Source: Albibeggiatoa sp964388965 (lineage in GTDB: Bacteria; Pseudomonadota; Gammaproteobacteria; Beggiatoales; Beggiatoaceae). Taken from it: a stretch of DNA of 6,298 bases. The DNA is taken from assembly GCA_964388965.1 (NCBI GenBank), contig CAYMCP010000109.1, positions 1 through 6,298 on the forward strand, written 5' to 3'. The position numbers and the translations under genes are program-made. Under the pieces are notes generated by a model. The model saw nothing but the letters and a program-made list of their open reading frames with translations. It was not told the origin of the DNA and made no database searches. The stretch's first letter is position 1. Each line of letters starts with the position of its first letter. Shown in pieces: positions 1 to 6,282 of the stretch.

Positions 1-123
1 CAGATGCAAGCCTATGCTGGAATTGCGTTGGAATAGTTTTTCGGAGTTTTCAGCAAGTACCATGTCTTAGTTTATTGATGTTACGCTGTGCGTGGCACGC
101 GGAAAATGAGGTTTATGCTGATG

Positions 124-1017
124 CTATCCTGCTGGAAAAACGCCTGTGGATAAATATCTATCCCCACGATCACAAATAATAGTGACAATAGTTGCATCAT
201 TAACCTGTTCAGACAATTGCAGCGCAGCCGCAACCGCGCCACCAGAGGAAATACCTGCAAAAATACCTTCTTGTTGTGCTAACTGACGGGTTATATTTTC
301 AGCATCTTCCTGAGTCACGTCCATGATTCTATCTACTCTGGAAGCCTCAAAAATTTTTGGTAAATATTCTGTTGACCAACGACGAATACCCGGAATGCTT
401 GCACCTTCAGTAGGTTGTACACCAACAATTTCCACATCAGGATTTTGTTCTTTCAAGTAACGAGATGTCCCCATAATTGTGCCAGTTGTACCCATCGAGC
501 TGACAAAATGCGTTACTGTACCTTGCGTATCGCGCCAAATTTCTTTACCTGTCGCAGTGTAATGCGCAAGCGGATTGTCAAAATTATCGAATTGATTAAG
601 AATTTTACCCTTGCCTTCGGTCTCCATTTTAATTGCCAAATCGCGCGCACCTTCCATACCTTGCTCTTTCGTCACAATGATGATTTCCGCGCCATAAGCT
701 TTCATTAACATTCGTCGTTCCATACTCATATTTTCTGGCATAATCAGTACCATACGATAACCTTTTATCGCTGCAACCATCGCCAGTGCAATGCCCGTAT
801 TACCGCTCGTTGCCTCGATTAATGTATCGCCGGGTTTAATGTCAGCGCGTAATTCCGCTTGCTTAATCATGCTATAAGCCGGACGATCTTTAACCGATCC
901 TGCGGGATTATTGCCTTCTAATTTGATTAATAACGTATTGTTCGGATTCGGATTTAAACGCTGTAAACGTACTAAAGGCGTATTACCGATGTATTGTTCT
1001 ATAGTAGGGAAATCCAT
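124..1017 (-). CDS. cysM: Cysteine synthase B (O-acetylserine sulfhydrylase B), PLP-dependent
   Basis: Cytoplasmic fold-type II PLP enzyme making cysteine from O-acetylserine and sulfide; the CysM isozyme can also use thiosulfate, giving S-sulfocysteine. Seen in the 297 residues: NTPLVRL near the N-terminus (12-18), the GSVKDR motif with the expected PLP lysine K43, the substrate loop TSGNTG (70-75), the PLP-phosphate loop around GTTGT (176-180) and the SSGG segment (257-260). CysM rather than CysK is indicated by KEQGMEGARDLA (117-128), IPGIRRW (208-214) and the C-terminus CDRGDRYLSTGVF, all of which match enterobacterial CysM as I remember it. Length is close to the roughly 300 residues of the family. 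The start is supported by AGGA (1025-1028 on the complement) 7 nt upstream. The stop is TAG. Transcribed alone and divergently from the DUF1566 gene; no cys regulon site was recognised. A thiosulfate-using role would suit a sulfur oxidiser, but that is inference. Confidence 0.96.
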   Translation of the reverse strand: MDFPTIEQYIGNTPLVRLQRLNPNPNNTLLIKLEGNNPAGSVKDRPAYSMIKQAELRADIKPGDTLIEATSGNTGIALAMVAAIKGYRMVLIMPENMSMERRMLMKAYGAEIIIVTKEQGMEGARDLAIKMETEGKGKILNQFDNFDNPLAHYTATGKEIWRDTQGTVTHFVSSMGTTGTIMGTSRYLKEQNPDVEIVGVQPTEGASIPGIRRWSTEYLPKIFEASRVDRIMDVTQEDAENITRQLAQQEGIFAGISSGGAVAAALQLSEQVNDATIVTIICDRGDRYLSTGVFPAG

Positions 1018-1024
1018 TTATTTA

Positions 1025-1028
1025 TCCT
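1025..1028 (-). promoter_or_regulatory. Ribosome binding site of cysM
   Basis: AGGA on the minus strand lies 7 nt before the ATG at 1017. It supports that start codon. The DNA upstream is strongly AT-rich, but I could not pick a convincing pair of -35 and -10 boxes. Confidence 0.65.
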
Positions 1029-1115
1029 AGTGTAGTCATATAAAATAATTTTATAGCATATTTGTGATAACTTGGATAGTATAAAGTCTGGACAGCATTT
1101 AGGTAAAGCGACAAA

Positions 1116-1175
1116 GCGACCATGAAAGTAAAAAATCACTCGATAGGATTGATGGTCGCGTGAAAAACGACCATC
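1116..1175 (+). promoter_or_regulatory. GACCAT repeats forming alternative hairpins in the cysM/DUF1566 divergent spacer
   Basis: Three related sites are present: GCGACCAT (1116-1123), GATGGTCGC (1151-1159) and CGACCATC (1168-1175). The middle site can pair perfectly over 8 bp with the left one (1116-1123 with 1152-1159) or with the right one (1151-1158 with 1168-1175, loop of 9 nt), but not with both. The array sits 39 bp before the DUF1566 start and about 100 bp before the cysM start. It could be an operator with repeated half-sites or a leader that switches structure. Neither hairpin is followed by a run of T, so a simple intrinsic terminator is unlikely. The regulator and function are unknown. 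Confidence 0.4.
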
Positions 1176-1213
1176 GTTATAAATATCTAAAATTTAATTA
1201 GTGTATCATAAAT

Positions 1214-2920
1214 ATGAATAAAATAAAAATTTATATTGCATTTAGTGCATTATTATTTAGCCATTTGCTATATGCTTCTGATCTACCGCAACCAACTCTC
1301 GATGCCTGCAAACAGTTAAACGCAGGTGATGCTTGTACTTTTACCACGCCTAACGGTGAAGAAAACGGCATTTGTACTATTACAGAAAACCAATTAGCCT
1401 GTTTACGAGAGAACTCGGTAATCATATTTCCCGATGATGTCGGTTATATGCTTGGTTCGAGTAGCTCAATATTGCCCGATACAGGACAGCTATATTGCTA
1501 TAACGCACAAGGTCAAGCAATCACTTGCCCTGAACAAGGTGCTGAATTTTCAGGTCAAGACCCACAGTACAGTAGCGCGATACCAAGCTATATTGATAAT
1601 GGAGATGGTACTGTCACGGATAGCTTAACGGGTTTAATGTGGCAACAACGTCCTGATTTTAACGGTGATGGCATAATCGATAGTAAAGATAAAAAAACTT
1701 TTGCCGCCGCTGTCAGTTATGCTACTGAATTTCGACTTGCAGGCTATGACGACTGGCGTTTACCCACTGTTACTGAGCTGTACTCGCTAATAGATTTCAG
1801 TGGTACCACTGGCTCTGGCGATACGGAAACCAACACTATACCTGTTGGAGCTATTCCATATTTAGACAGCAGTGTTTTTGCCTTTGCTTATGGCGACAGC
1901 AGTGAGCGTTTTATTGATGCGCAATATTGCAGCAGTACCGAATATAGCAGCACAATAACAAGTAATAAAAATGGTATTTTTGGGGTTAATTTTGCCGATG
2001 GGCGTATTAAGGGTTATCCAGAAAAAGTTGCTAATCAGGCTACAGCTTTTTACGTGCGTTACGTGCGCGGTAGTACTAATTACGATTCGCCTGATTTCAA
2101 AGACAATGGAGATGGCACCATAACGGACCAACGTAGTGATTTGATGTGGTTGCAAAATGATAGTGGTTTTTTTGATACTGGTTATCGCAATGCGTATGCA
2201 CCAACTGGTAGTCTTGATTGGGGACAAGCTTTAGCTTGGTGTGAAAATTTAGATTATGCTGGGTATGAAGATTGGCGTTTGCCTAATGCTAAATCTTTGC
2301 AGCAGTTAGTAGATTACAGTCGCAGTTTAGATGCAACCAATTCAGCCGCAATAAATCCGGTATTCAAAAGTACTTTCTTAGATAATGGTGTGAATAGTAG
2401 TGGTGTAGGTAATTATCCGTATTACTGGACGAGTACCACGCATGTTGAAAATGCCAGTGGTGATTATGCAGTGTATATAGCCTTTGGTGAAGCGCGAGGC
2501 TATCTTAATGGGCAATTGTTAGATGTGCATGGTGCTGGTGCGCAGCGTAGTGATCCAAAAAGTGGTGATCCTAGCATATATGTAGATGTTGGATTTGGTC
2601 CACAAAATGATGTGATTGGTATTTATAATTTTGCTCGTTGTGTGCGTAACGCTACATCTGACAATTCTATCGAAGCTGATTGGCAGAGGGTCATGAACCG
2701 GGCTGAACAACAATTTTCTGAGTGGCTACCGTTGCCGGCTGAATCTTTGAGTATTGAGACTTTTCAAATTCGTTGTTATAACCAACAGCAGATTTGTTTA
2801 GGTTATAACAGTGTTGACAGCGGTTTGTACGGTTATAGTCCTGATTTATGGGGTGATGAATTGGCTTTGTTAGGCAAGATTCATGAATTATTACCAAACG
2901 CAGTGGCATCTGGATTTTAA
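1214..2920 (+). CDS. Secreted protein with two DUF1566 (Lcl C-terminal) domains and an EF-hand-like loop
   Basis: Exported protein of unknown function, 568 residues. A signal peptide is clear: lysines at 3 and 5, a hydrophobic core, and likely cleavage after LYA (residue 21). Next comes a small four-cysteine module (C32, C41, C54, C63) of a type seen in other secreted proteobacterial proteins. Two DUF1566 domains follow, roughly 124-286 and 293-480. Each opens with DNGDGT(V/I)TD (128-136, 297-305), continues with LMW, then GY(D/E)DWRLP (177-184, 350-357), and closes with a (V/C)R(Y/C)VR-like strand. Domain 1 carries an EF-hand/dockerin-type loop (148-159, Asp or Asn at positions 1, 3, 5, 9 and 12) that probably binds calcium. 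The last 80 residues are unassigned and contain two cysteines (521, 528). The upstream DNA has no obvious Shine-Dalgarno sequence, but the signal peptide fixes this start. The family includes the C-terminal domain of a Legionella collagen-like adhesin, so a surface role is possible but not shown. It is monocistronic as far as can be seen. Confidence 0.85.
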   Translation: MNKIKIYIAFSALLFSHLLYASDLPQPTLDACKQLNAGDACTFTTPNGEENGICTITENQLACLRENSVIIFPDDVGYMLGSSSSILPDTGQLYCYNAQGQAITCPEQGAEFSGQDPQYSSAIPSYIDNGDGTVTDSLTGLMWQQRPDFNGDGIIDSKDKKTFAAAVSYATEFRLAGYDDWRLPTVTELYSLIDFSGTTGSGDTETNTIPVGAIPYLDSSVFAFAYGDSSERFIDAQYCSSTEYSSTITSNKNGIFGVNFADGRIKGYPEKVANQATAFYVRYVRGSTNYDSPDFKDNGDGTITDQRSDLMWLQNDSGFFDTGYRNAYAPTGSLDWGQALAWCENLDYAGYEDWRLPNAKSLQQLVDYSRSLDATNSAAINPVFKSTFLDNGVNSSGVGNYPYYWTSTTHVENASGDYAVYIAFGEARGYLNGQLLDVHGAGAQRSDPKSGDPSIYVDVGFGPQNDVIGIYNFARCVRNATSDNSIEADWQRVMNRAEQQFSEWLPLPAESLSIETFQIRCYNQQQICLGYNSVDSGLYGYSPDLWGDELALLGKIHELLPNAVASGF

Positions 2921-2932
2921 ATGTTACGTTAT

Positions 2933-2975
2933 CCGACAAAGGTAGGTTGACAGAATTGTTGGTTGTGTTTGCTTG
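2933..2975 (+). terminator. Possible weak terminator after the DUF1566 gene
   Basis: CCGACAA (2933-2939) can pair with TTGTTGG (2956-2962), 7 bp with one G-U pair around a 16-nt loop, and is followed by a T-rich but interrupted tract. It lies 12 bp after the stop codon. The stem is weak and the tail is not a clean T-run, so this is only a candidate. Confidence 0.25.
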
Positions 2976-2993
2976 CAATTTGACACTGATGCG

Positions 2994-3182
2994 TCAGTAG
3001 CTCATTCTACGCAGTGCGCAGAACAGGATTTCACCTTGTGATAATGCCACTGCGTCGTCACCCAGTTGGACGCACGTACTACGCGATATTATTGTAAATT
3101 CTTTTACCCTGTAACTTACTTTTGCTTTGATTTGTGGCAAATTCTCTTGCAGTTCATGTCGGATGGACTTAATTCTCGGCAC
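2994..3182 (-). CDS. Doubtful small ORF, 62 codons, unrecognised
   Basis: A GTG-started frame in an otherwise gene-free region, preceded by AGGA only 4 nt before the start and by an in-frame TAG immediately upstream. The product would be basic at the N-terminus (MPRIKSIRHELQENL) with a moderately hydrophobic end and two cysteines. There is no signal peptide, membrane segment or known motif. It is divergent from prfC. It may be a real small protein, a remnant of a longer gene, or chance; I recognise no homologue. Evidence is limited to its length, the possible ribosome site and the absence of a better candidate. Confidence 0.2.
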   Translation of the reverse strand: MPRIKSIRHELQENLPQIKAKVSYRVKEFTIISRSTCVQLGDDAVALSQGEILFCALRRMSY

Positions 3183-3295
3183 CTGTTCCTACATAAAGTC
3201 TAAAATGAGAATTACTGGATTCAGACAATTATTCTCAAACTAAAGTAGATTTTAGGCTAAAATACGCAGTTTTTACCACTAACAAGCGAACTAGC

Positions 3296-4882
3296 ATGAC
3301 TACCCTGATCGAGGAAATTAATAAACGACGAACTTTTGCCATCATCTCGCACCCAGACGCAGGTAAAACTACTTTAACAGAAAAATTACTATTATTCGGA
3401 GGTGCAATTCAATTAGCAGGTACGGTAAAAGGACGTAAAGCAAGCCGTCACGCAACTTCTGATTGGATGGAACTCGAAAAACAACGCGGGATTTCTGTTA
3501 CTTCCTCTGTTATGCAATTTCCCTATGCTAACAAAATTATCAACCTACTTGATACGCCAGGACACGAAGATTTTTCTGAGGATACATATCGTACATTGAC
3601 CGCCGTAGACTCAGCATTAATGGTAATCGATATAGCAAAAGGCGTAGAAGAACGTACCATTAAATTACTTGAAGTATGTCGTTTACGCAATACGCCAATT
3701 ATTACTTTTATCAACAAATTAGACCGTGAAGGGCGTGAACCCATTGAAGTTTTGGATGAAATTGAACAAGTTTTAAAAATTCAATGCGCACCCATGACTT
3801 GGCCAATTGGTATGGGTAAAGGTTTTAAGGGTATTTATAGTTTTGAGGATGATAGCGTAACTTTATTTGAACAAGGCAAAAGTAATGCGCTAGGTACAAA
3901 AGGGTTACGTTTTGGTAGCTTACAACATGCTGATTTAAAAAATGTTTTGGGTAACAATGTCGTTGAATCATTACAAGAAGAAATTGAATTAGTTTTAGGT
4001 GCAAGCCACCCGTTTAATTTACAAGGATTTTTAGCAGGGAAATTAACCCCGGTTTATTTTGGTTCTGCGATTAATAATTTTGGTATAAAAGCTTTATTAG
4101 ATAGTTTTTGCGAGTACGCGCCACCACCTCGCCCACGCGCCACGATTGAGCGTGACATTGAACCAAAAGAAGATAAATTTTCTGGTTTTATATTTAAAAT
4201 TCAGGCAAATATGGACCCAGCACATCGTGATCGCATTGCTTTTTTACGTGTTTGCTCCGGAAAATATAGCAAAAATATGAAAATGCGTCATGTGCGTATT
4301 AATCGTGATATACAGATTGCCAACGCGCTAACCTTTATGGCAGGTGAACGTGAACATATTGAGGAGGCTTATCCGGGAGATATTATTGGTTTACACAATC
4401 ACGGTACAATCCAAATTGGTGATACTTTTACTCAAGGTGAAACGCTGAAATTTACTGGTATTCCTCATTTTGCCCCAGAAATTTTTCGCCGAGCGCGCTT
4501 AAAAGACCCATTACGCATGAAAGCATTATTAAAAGGTTTAACGCAATTATGTGAAGAAGGCGCGACTCAATTATTTCGACCATTAAATAGTAATGAGTTA
4601 ATTTTAGGTGCTGTTGGCATATTACAATTTGACGTAGTGAAATGGCGACTTAAAAATGAATATAATGTTGAATGCGATTTTGAAAATGTACAAGTTGCCA
4701 CTGCACGTTGGGTTGAATCCGATGATGAAAAATTATTTGAAGAATTTAAGAGAAAAAATTTTAATCATCTAGCCTTGGATATTGCGGATAATTTAACTTT
4801 TATCGCGCCAACTCGAGTAAATTTAAATTTAGCACAAGAACGTTGGACTGACATCCAATTTTTTGCGACTCGAGAACATTAA
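3296..4882 (+). CDS. prfC: Peptide chain release factor 3 (RF3), translational GTPase
   Basis: Class II release factor that uses GTP to remove RF1/RF2 from the ribosome after peptide release. The 528 residues match the family length (529 in E. coli). The G domain (about 1-270) shows the P-loop SHPDAGKTT (18-26), a switch I/G2 region with GTVKGR and SDWME followed by EKQRGISVTSS (61-71), G3 DTPGHEDFSEDTYRT (86-100) and G4 NKLD (140-143). The later domains carry FKIQANMDPAHRDR, GLHNHGTIQIGDTFTQGE, FTGIPHFAPE, GAVGILQFDVV and ATARWVE. The C-terminus TREH is the usual family ending, so the gene is complete. This set of motifs separates RF3 from EF-G. The ribosome site is poor (AAGCGA, 3284-3289). 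A possible -10 box TAAAAT (3258-3263) lacks a good -35. It is transcribed alone, toward cbbQ; its stop codon lies inside the outer arm of the palindromic element that follows. Confidence 0.98.
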   Translation: MTTLIEEINKRRTFAIISHPDAGKTTLTEKLLLFGGAIQLAGTVKGRKASRHATSDWMELEKQRGISVTSSVMQFPYANKIINLLDTPGHEDFSEDTYRTLTAVDSALMVIDIAKGVEERTIKLLEVCRLRNTPIITFINKLDREGREPIEVLDEIEQVLKIQCAPMTWPIGMGKGFKGIYSFEDDSVTLFEQGKSNALGTKGLRFGSLQHADLKNVLGNNVVESLQEEIELVLGASHPFNLQGFLAGKLTPVYFGSAINNFGIKALLDSFCEYAPPPRPRATIERDIEPKEDKFSGFIFKIQANMDPAHRDRIAFLRVCSGKYSKNMKMRHVRINRDIQIANALTFMAGEREHIEEAYPGDIIGLHNHGTIQIGDTFTQGETLKFTGIPHFAPEIFRRARLKDPLRMKALLKGLTQLCEEGATQLFRPLNSNELILGAVGILQFDVVKWRLKNEYNVECDFENVQVATARWVESDDEKLFEEFKRKNFNHLALDIADNLTFIAPTRVNLNLAQERWTDIQFFATREH

Positions 4883-4979
4883 GTAAAATGGTACGATTTT
4901 GCAAAACAAGCTTTGCATGTTTCCGCTAGGTTATTTGCAAAACAAGTTTTGCACGCTACCATGATATGGTGACTTAATG
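4877..4979. repeat. Nested palindromic element between convergent prfC and cbbQ
   Basis: About 103 bp bounded by a perfect 8-bp inverted repeat CATTAAGT/ACTTAATG (4877-4884, 4972-4979). Inside lies a second pair, ATGGTA/TACCAT (4888-4893, 4957-4962), and then two tandem degenerate palindromes, each beginning GG and ending CC: unit 1 at 4890-4924 and unit 2 at 4929-4960. The unit cores are TGCAAAACAAGCTTTGCA (4900-4917, one mismatch) and TGCAAAACAAGTTTTGCA (4936-4953, perfect 8-bp arms around AA). The left outer arm includes the prfC stop codon. It may be a REP- or MITE-like repeat, a two-way transcription barrier between convergent genes, or both. The stems are A+T-rich and there is no T-run, so it is not a textbook intrinsic terminator. 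No target-site duplication was evident. The repeat structure is directly visible; the function is inference. Confidence 0.7.
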
Positions 4980-4980
4980 A

Positions 4981-5784
4981 TTAACCAAATACTTGATCAA
5001 CTGCATGATCCAAAGTAGCACGAATATCAGCATCATCAGTAATAGGTCGAACGAGTGCAGTACGACACGCAGCCGGCGCAGTAATACCTTGTTTAATTAA
5101 ATCAGCGGCATAGACCATCAAACGGGTTGAAATACCTTCATCTAAACCGTGACCCTTTAAATTACGCGCTGTTGTACCAACTTTCACCAATTTAGTAGCC
5201 AATTCCATATCGCATTGTGCTTCCTTGCTGATAATTTCTGCTTCAACTTGCGCATTGGGATAGTCAAAATCCATTGCGACAAAGCGTTGTTTCGTAGACT
5301 GTTTTAAGTCTTTCATCATACTTTGGTAGCCCGGATTGTACGAAATAACCAATTGAAAATCTTTATGCGCATTGACTAATTCGCCTTTTTTATCCAATGG
5401 CAAAGTGCGACGATGATCGGTTAGTGGATGAATCACAACAGTCGTATCTTGACGCGCTTCAACAATTTCATCTAAATAACAAATCGCGCCAATACGTGCT
5501 GCTGTAGTCAGGGGACCATCTAACCAGCGTGTACCATTAGCATCGAGTAAGTAACGCCCGACTAAATCCGACGCAGTCATATCTTCGTTACAAGCAACGG
5601 TAATTAATGGTCTACCTAATTTCCATGCCATATATTCAATAAAACGTGATTTACCGCAACCTGTCGGTCCTTTCACCATTATAGGCAGACGCGAGTTATA
5701 TGCAGCCTCATAAATGCTGATTTCATCACCTTGTGCTTGATAAAAAGGTTCTGTACTAACTTTGTATTGTGCAATATCAGTCAT
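4981..5784 (-). CDS. cbbQ: CbbQ, MoxR-type AAA+ ATPase, RuBisCO activase subunit
   Basis: AAA+ ATPase of the CbbQ/NirQ/NorQ family. With its von Willebrand-domain partner CbbO, CbbQ remodels RuBisCO and removes inhibitory sugar phosphates in the cytoplasm. Seen in the 267 residues: Walker A GPTGCGKS (39-46), the stretch GRYLLDANGTRWLDGPLTTAAR (76-97), Walker B ICYLDE (101-106) followed by VEARQDTTVVIHPLTDHRR, a sensor 1 asparagine in SYNPGYQ (148-154), a likely arginine finger R167 in STKQRF, and a C-terminal CbbQ-type helical domain to the end. The block around Walker B and the NPGYQ motif fit CbbQ better than NorQ or NirQ. Length is normal. The start is supported by AAGGA (5792-5796 on the complement) 7 nt upstream. 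Upstream on the same strand, 35 bp away, is a DUF3782 gene, probably co-transcribed. cbbO does not follow; prfC converges instead. NorQ-like function is a less likely alternative. Confidence 0.92.
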   Translation of the reverse strand: MTDIAQYKVSTEPFYQAQGDEISIYEAAYNSRLPIMVKGPTGCGKSRFIEYMAWKLGRPLITVACNEDMTASDLVGRYLLDANGTRWLDGPLTTAARIGAICYLDEIVEARQDTTVVIHPLTDHRRTLPLDKKGELVNAHKDFQLVISYNPGYQSMMKDLKQSTKQRFVAMDFDYPNAQVEAEIISKEAQCDMELATKLVKVGTTARNLKGHGLDEGISTRLMVYAADLIKQGITAPAACRTALVRPITDDADIRATLDHAVDQVFG

Positions 5785-5791
5785 GAGAGCT

Positions 5792-5796
5792 TCCTT
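5792..5796 (-). promoter_or_regulatory. Ribosome binding site of cbbQ
   Basis: AAGGA on the minus strand, 7 nt before the ATG at 5784, is the strongest Shine-Dalgarno sequence in the window. It lies inside the 35-bp gap to the upstream gene, so cbbQ can be translated independently of it even if the two share a transcript. Confidence 0.75.
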
Positions 5797-5819
5797 AGTG
5801 AAATTTTGTGATTTATTTT

Positions 5820-6242
5820 TTAAAGTGATACGGGTACATCAATTGAGTCGCCATAGACTTCAATACCCAATTTTTCAGCAATCGGTTTTGCGCTTGGGTC
5901 AACCATAGGTGAAATAACAATCATTCGATTTGCTTGACGCTGATGCCGTTTTTCATAAAAACGTACTTTACGTTCAAAGGCATACATCGCTGCTTTATCT
6001 ACGGATGATTTCATTTCGCAAATGATGAGTAATCCATTTTTGATAATGACATCCAGTTCAACTTGGTCTGGTCGCCCAAATACCATACCTTCATCATCAA
6101 ACTCATTTACATTAAGCACTTGTACATCAAAACTTTGTTCCAAAATAGCAGCGAGTGCATCACGAAATGATTTTTCAGATTCAATTCCCCAACGCGCGCC
6201 TATTGCACCAATTTTGCGCTCTTGTTTTTTGAGAGCTGTCAT
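5820..6242 (-). CDS. DUF3782-type protein with PD-(D/E)XK nuclease-like fold, N-terminus uncertain
   Basis: Function unknown; the family is common in cyanobacteria and Beggiatoa-like bacteria and has a restriction-endonuclease-like core. From the ATG at 6242 it gives 140 residues. Visible: IGAIGARWGIESEKSFRDAL (11-30), the acidic residue D64 in VELDV, and the E-x-K pair E76/K78 in CEMKSS, so the PD-(D/E)XK residues appear intact. FERKVRFYEKRH and MIVISPMVD follow as usual for the family. Members normally carry a long N-terminal coiled coil, which is almost absent here. The ATG has no clear ribosome site, and the frame remains open through 6243-6298 to the window edge, reading LDKFEITV just before MTAL, much like the end of such a coiled coil. 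The real start may therefore lie beyond the window, making this a partial gene. It is probably co-transcribed with cbbQ. Whether it cuts DNA is not known. Confidence 0.75.
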   Translation of the reverse strand: MTALKKQERKIGAIGARWGIESEKSFRDALAAILEQSFDVQVLNVNEFDDEGMVFGRPDQVELDVIIKNGLLIICEMKSSVDKAAMYAFERKVRFYEKRHQRQANRMIVISPMVDPSAKPIAEKLGIEVYGDSIDVPVSL

Positions 6243-6258
6243 TACCGTTATTTCAAAC

Positions 6259-6282
6259 TTATCTAAACCTATCCATAGATAA
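6259..6282. repeat. 7-bp inverted repeat upstream of the annotated DUF3782 start
   Basis: TTATCTA (6259-6265) and TAGATAA (6276-6282) form a perfect inverted repeat around a 10-bp spacer, 17 bp before the ATG at 6242. It could be an operator if transcription starts nearby, or it could be chance within coding DNA, since the DUF3782 frame is open across it. Confidence 0.25.

Larger units (their letters stand above)
2921..3295. other. 375-bp stretch without a confident gene, between the DUF1566 gene and prfC
   Basis: No protein family is recognisable here on either strand. The stretch holds a weak hairpin just after the DUF1566 stop, a short inverted repeat ACTGA/TCAGT (2985-2989, 2994-2998), a perfect 8-bp inverted repeat ACGCAGTG/CACTGCGT (3009-3016, 3048-3055), one doubtful minus-strand reading frame (2994-3182) and the AT-rich promoter region of prfC (about 3200-3295). 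The part from 3001 to 3080 is visibly richer in G and C than the flanks, which could mark a decayed gene or a structured RNA. I cannot decide between these. Confidence 0.5.

Noticed and set aside
1..36. Open frame on the plus strand at the left edge, ending in TAG at 34-36, as the end of a gene
   Set aside because: Only 11 codons are visible, other frames are open for similar lengths, and no motif is recognisable.
84..101. Hairpin CG-T-GTGC/GCAC-G-CG downstream of cysM as a terminator
   Set aside because: The stem is real but short, with one bulge and one wobble pair. On neither strand is it followed by a T-run, so a terminator call is not supported.
415..708. 97-codon plus-strand frame opposite cysM
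   Set aside because: It lies wholly inside the well-supported cysM gene on the other strand and has no recognisable protein character.
1062..1085. Promoter TTGTGA / TATAAA for the DUF1566 gene
   Set aside because: The spacing between the boxes is only 12 bp, too short for a sigma-70 promoter, and the region is AT-rich enough for chance matches.
1862..2227. 121-codon minus-strand frame opposite the DUF1566 gene
   Set aside because: Its composition is that of an antisense shadow (many Ile and Thr), with no motifs, and the opposite strand encodes recognisable DUF1566 motifs throughout.
4877..4979. Insertion sequence or CRISPR array
   Set aside because: There is no transposase frame, no clear target duplication, and only two repeat units with a 4-bp separation, so neither call is justified.
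4883..4980. Standard intrinsic terminator of prfC
   Set aside because: The stems are A+T-rich, the loops in the core are too tight, and there is no run of T after either palindrome. A transcription-stopping role remains possible but not in the textbook form.
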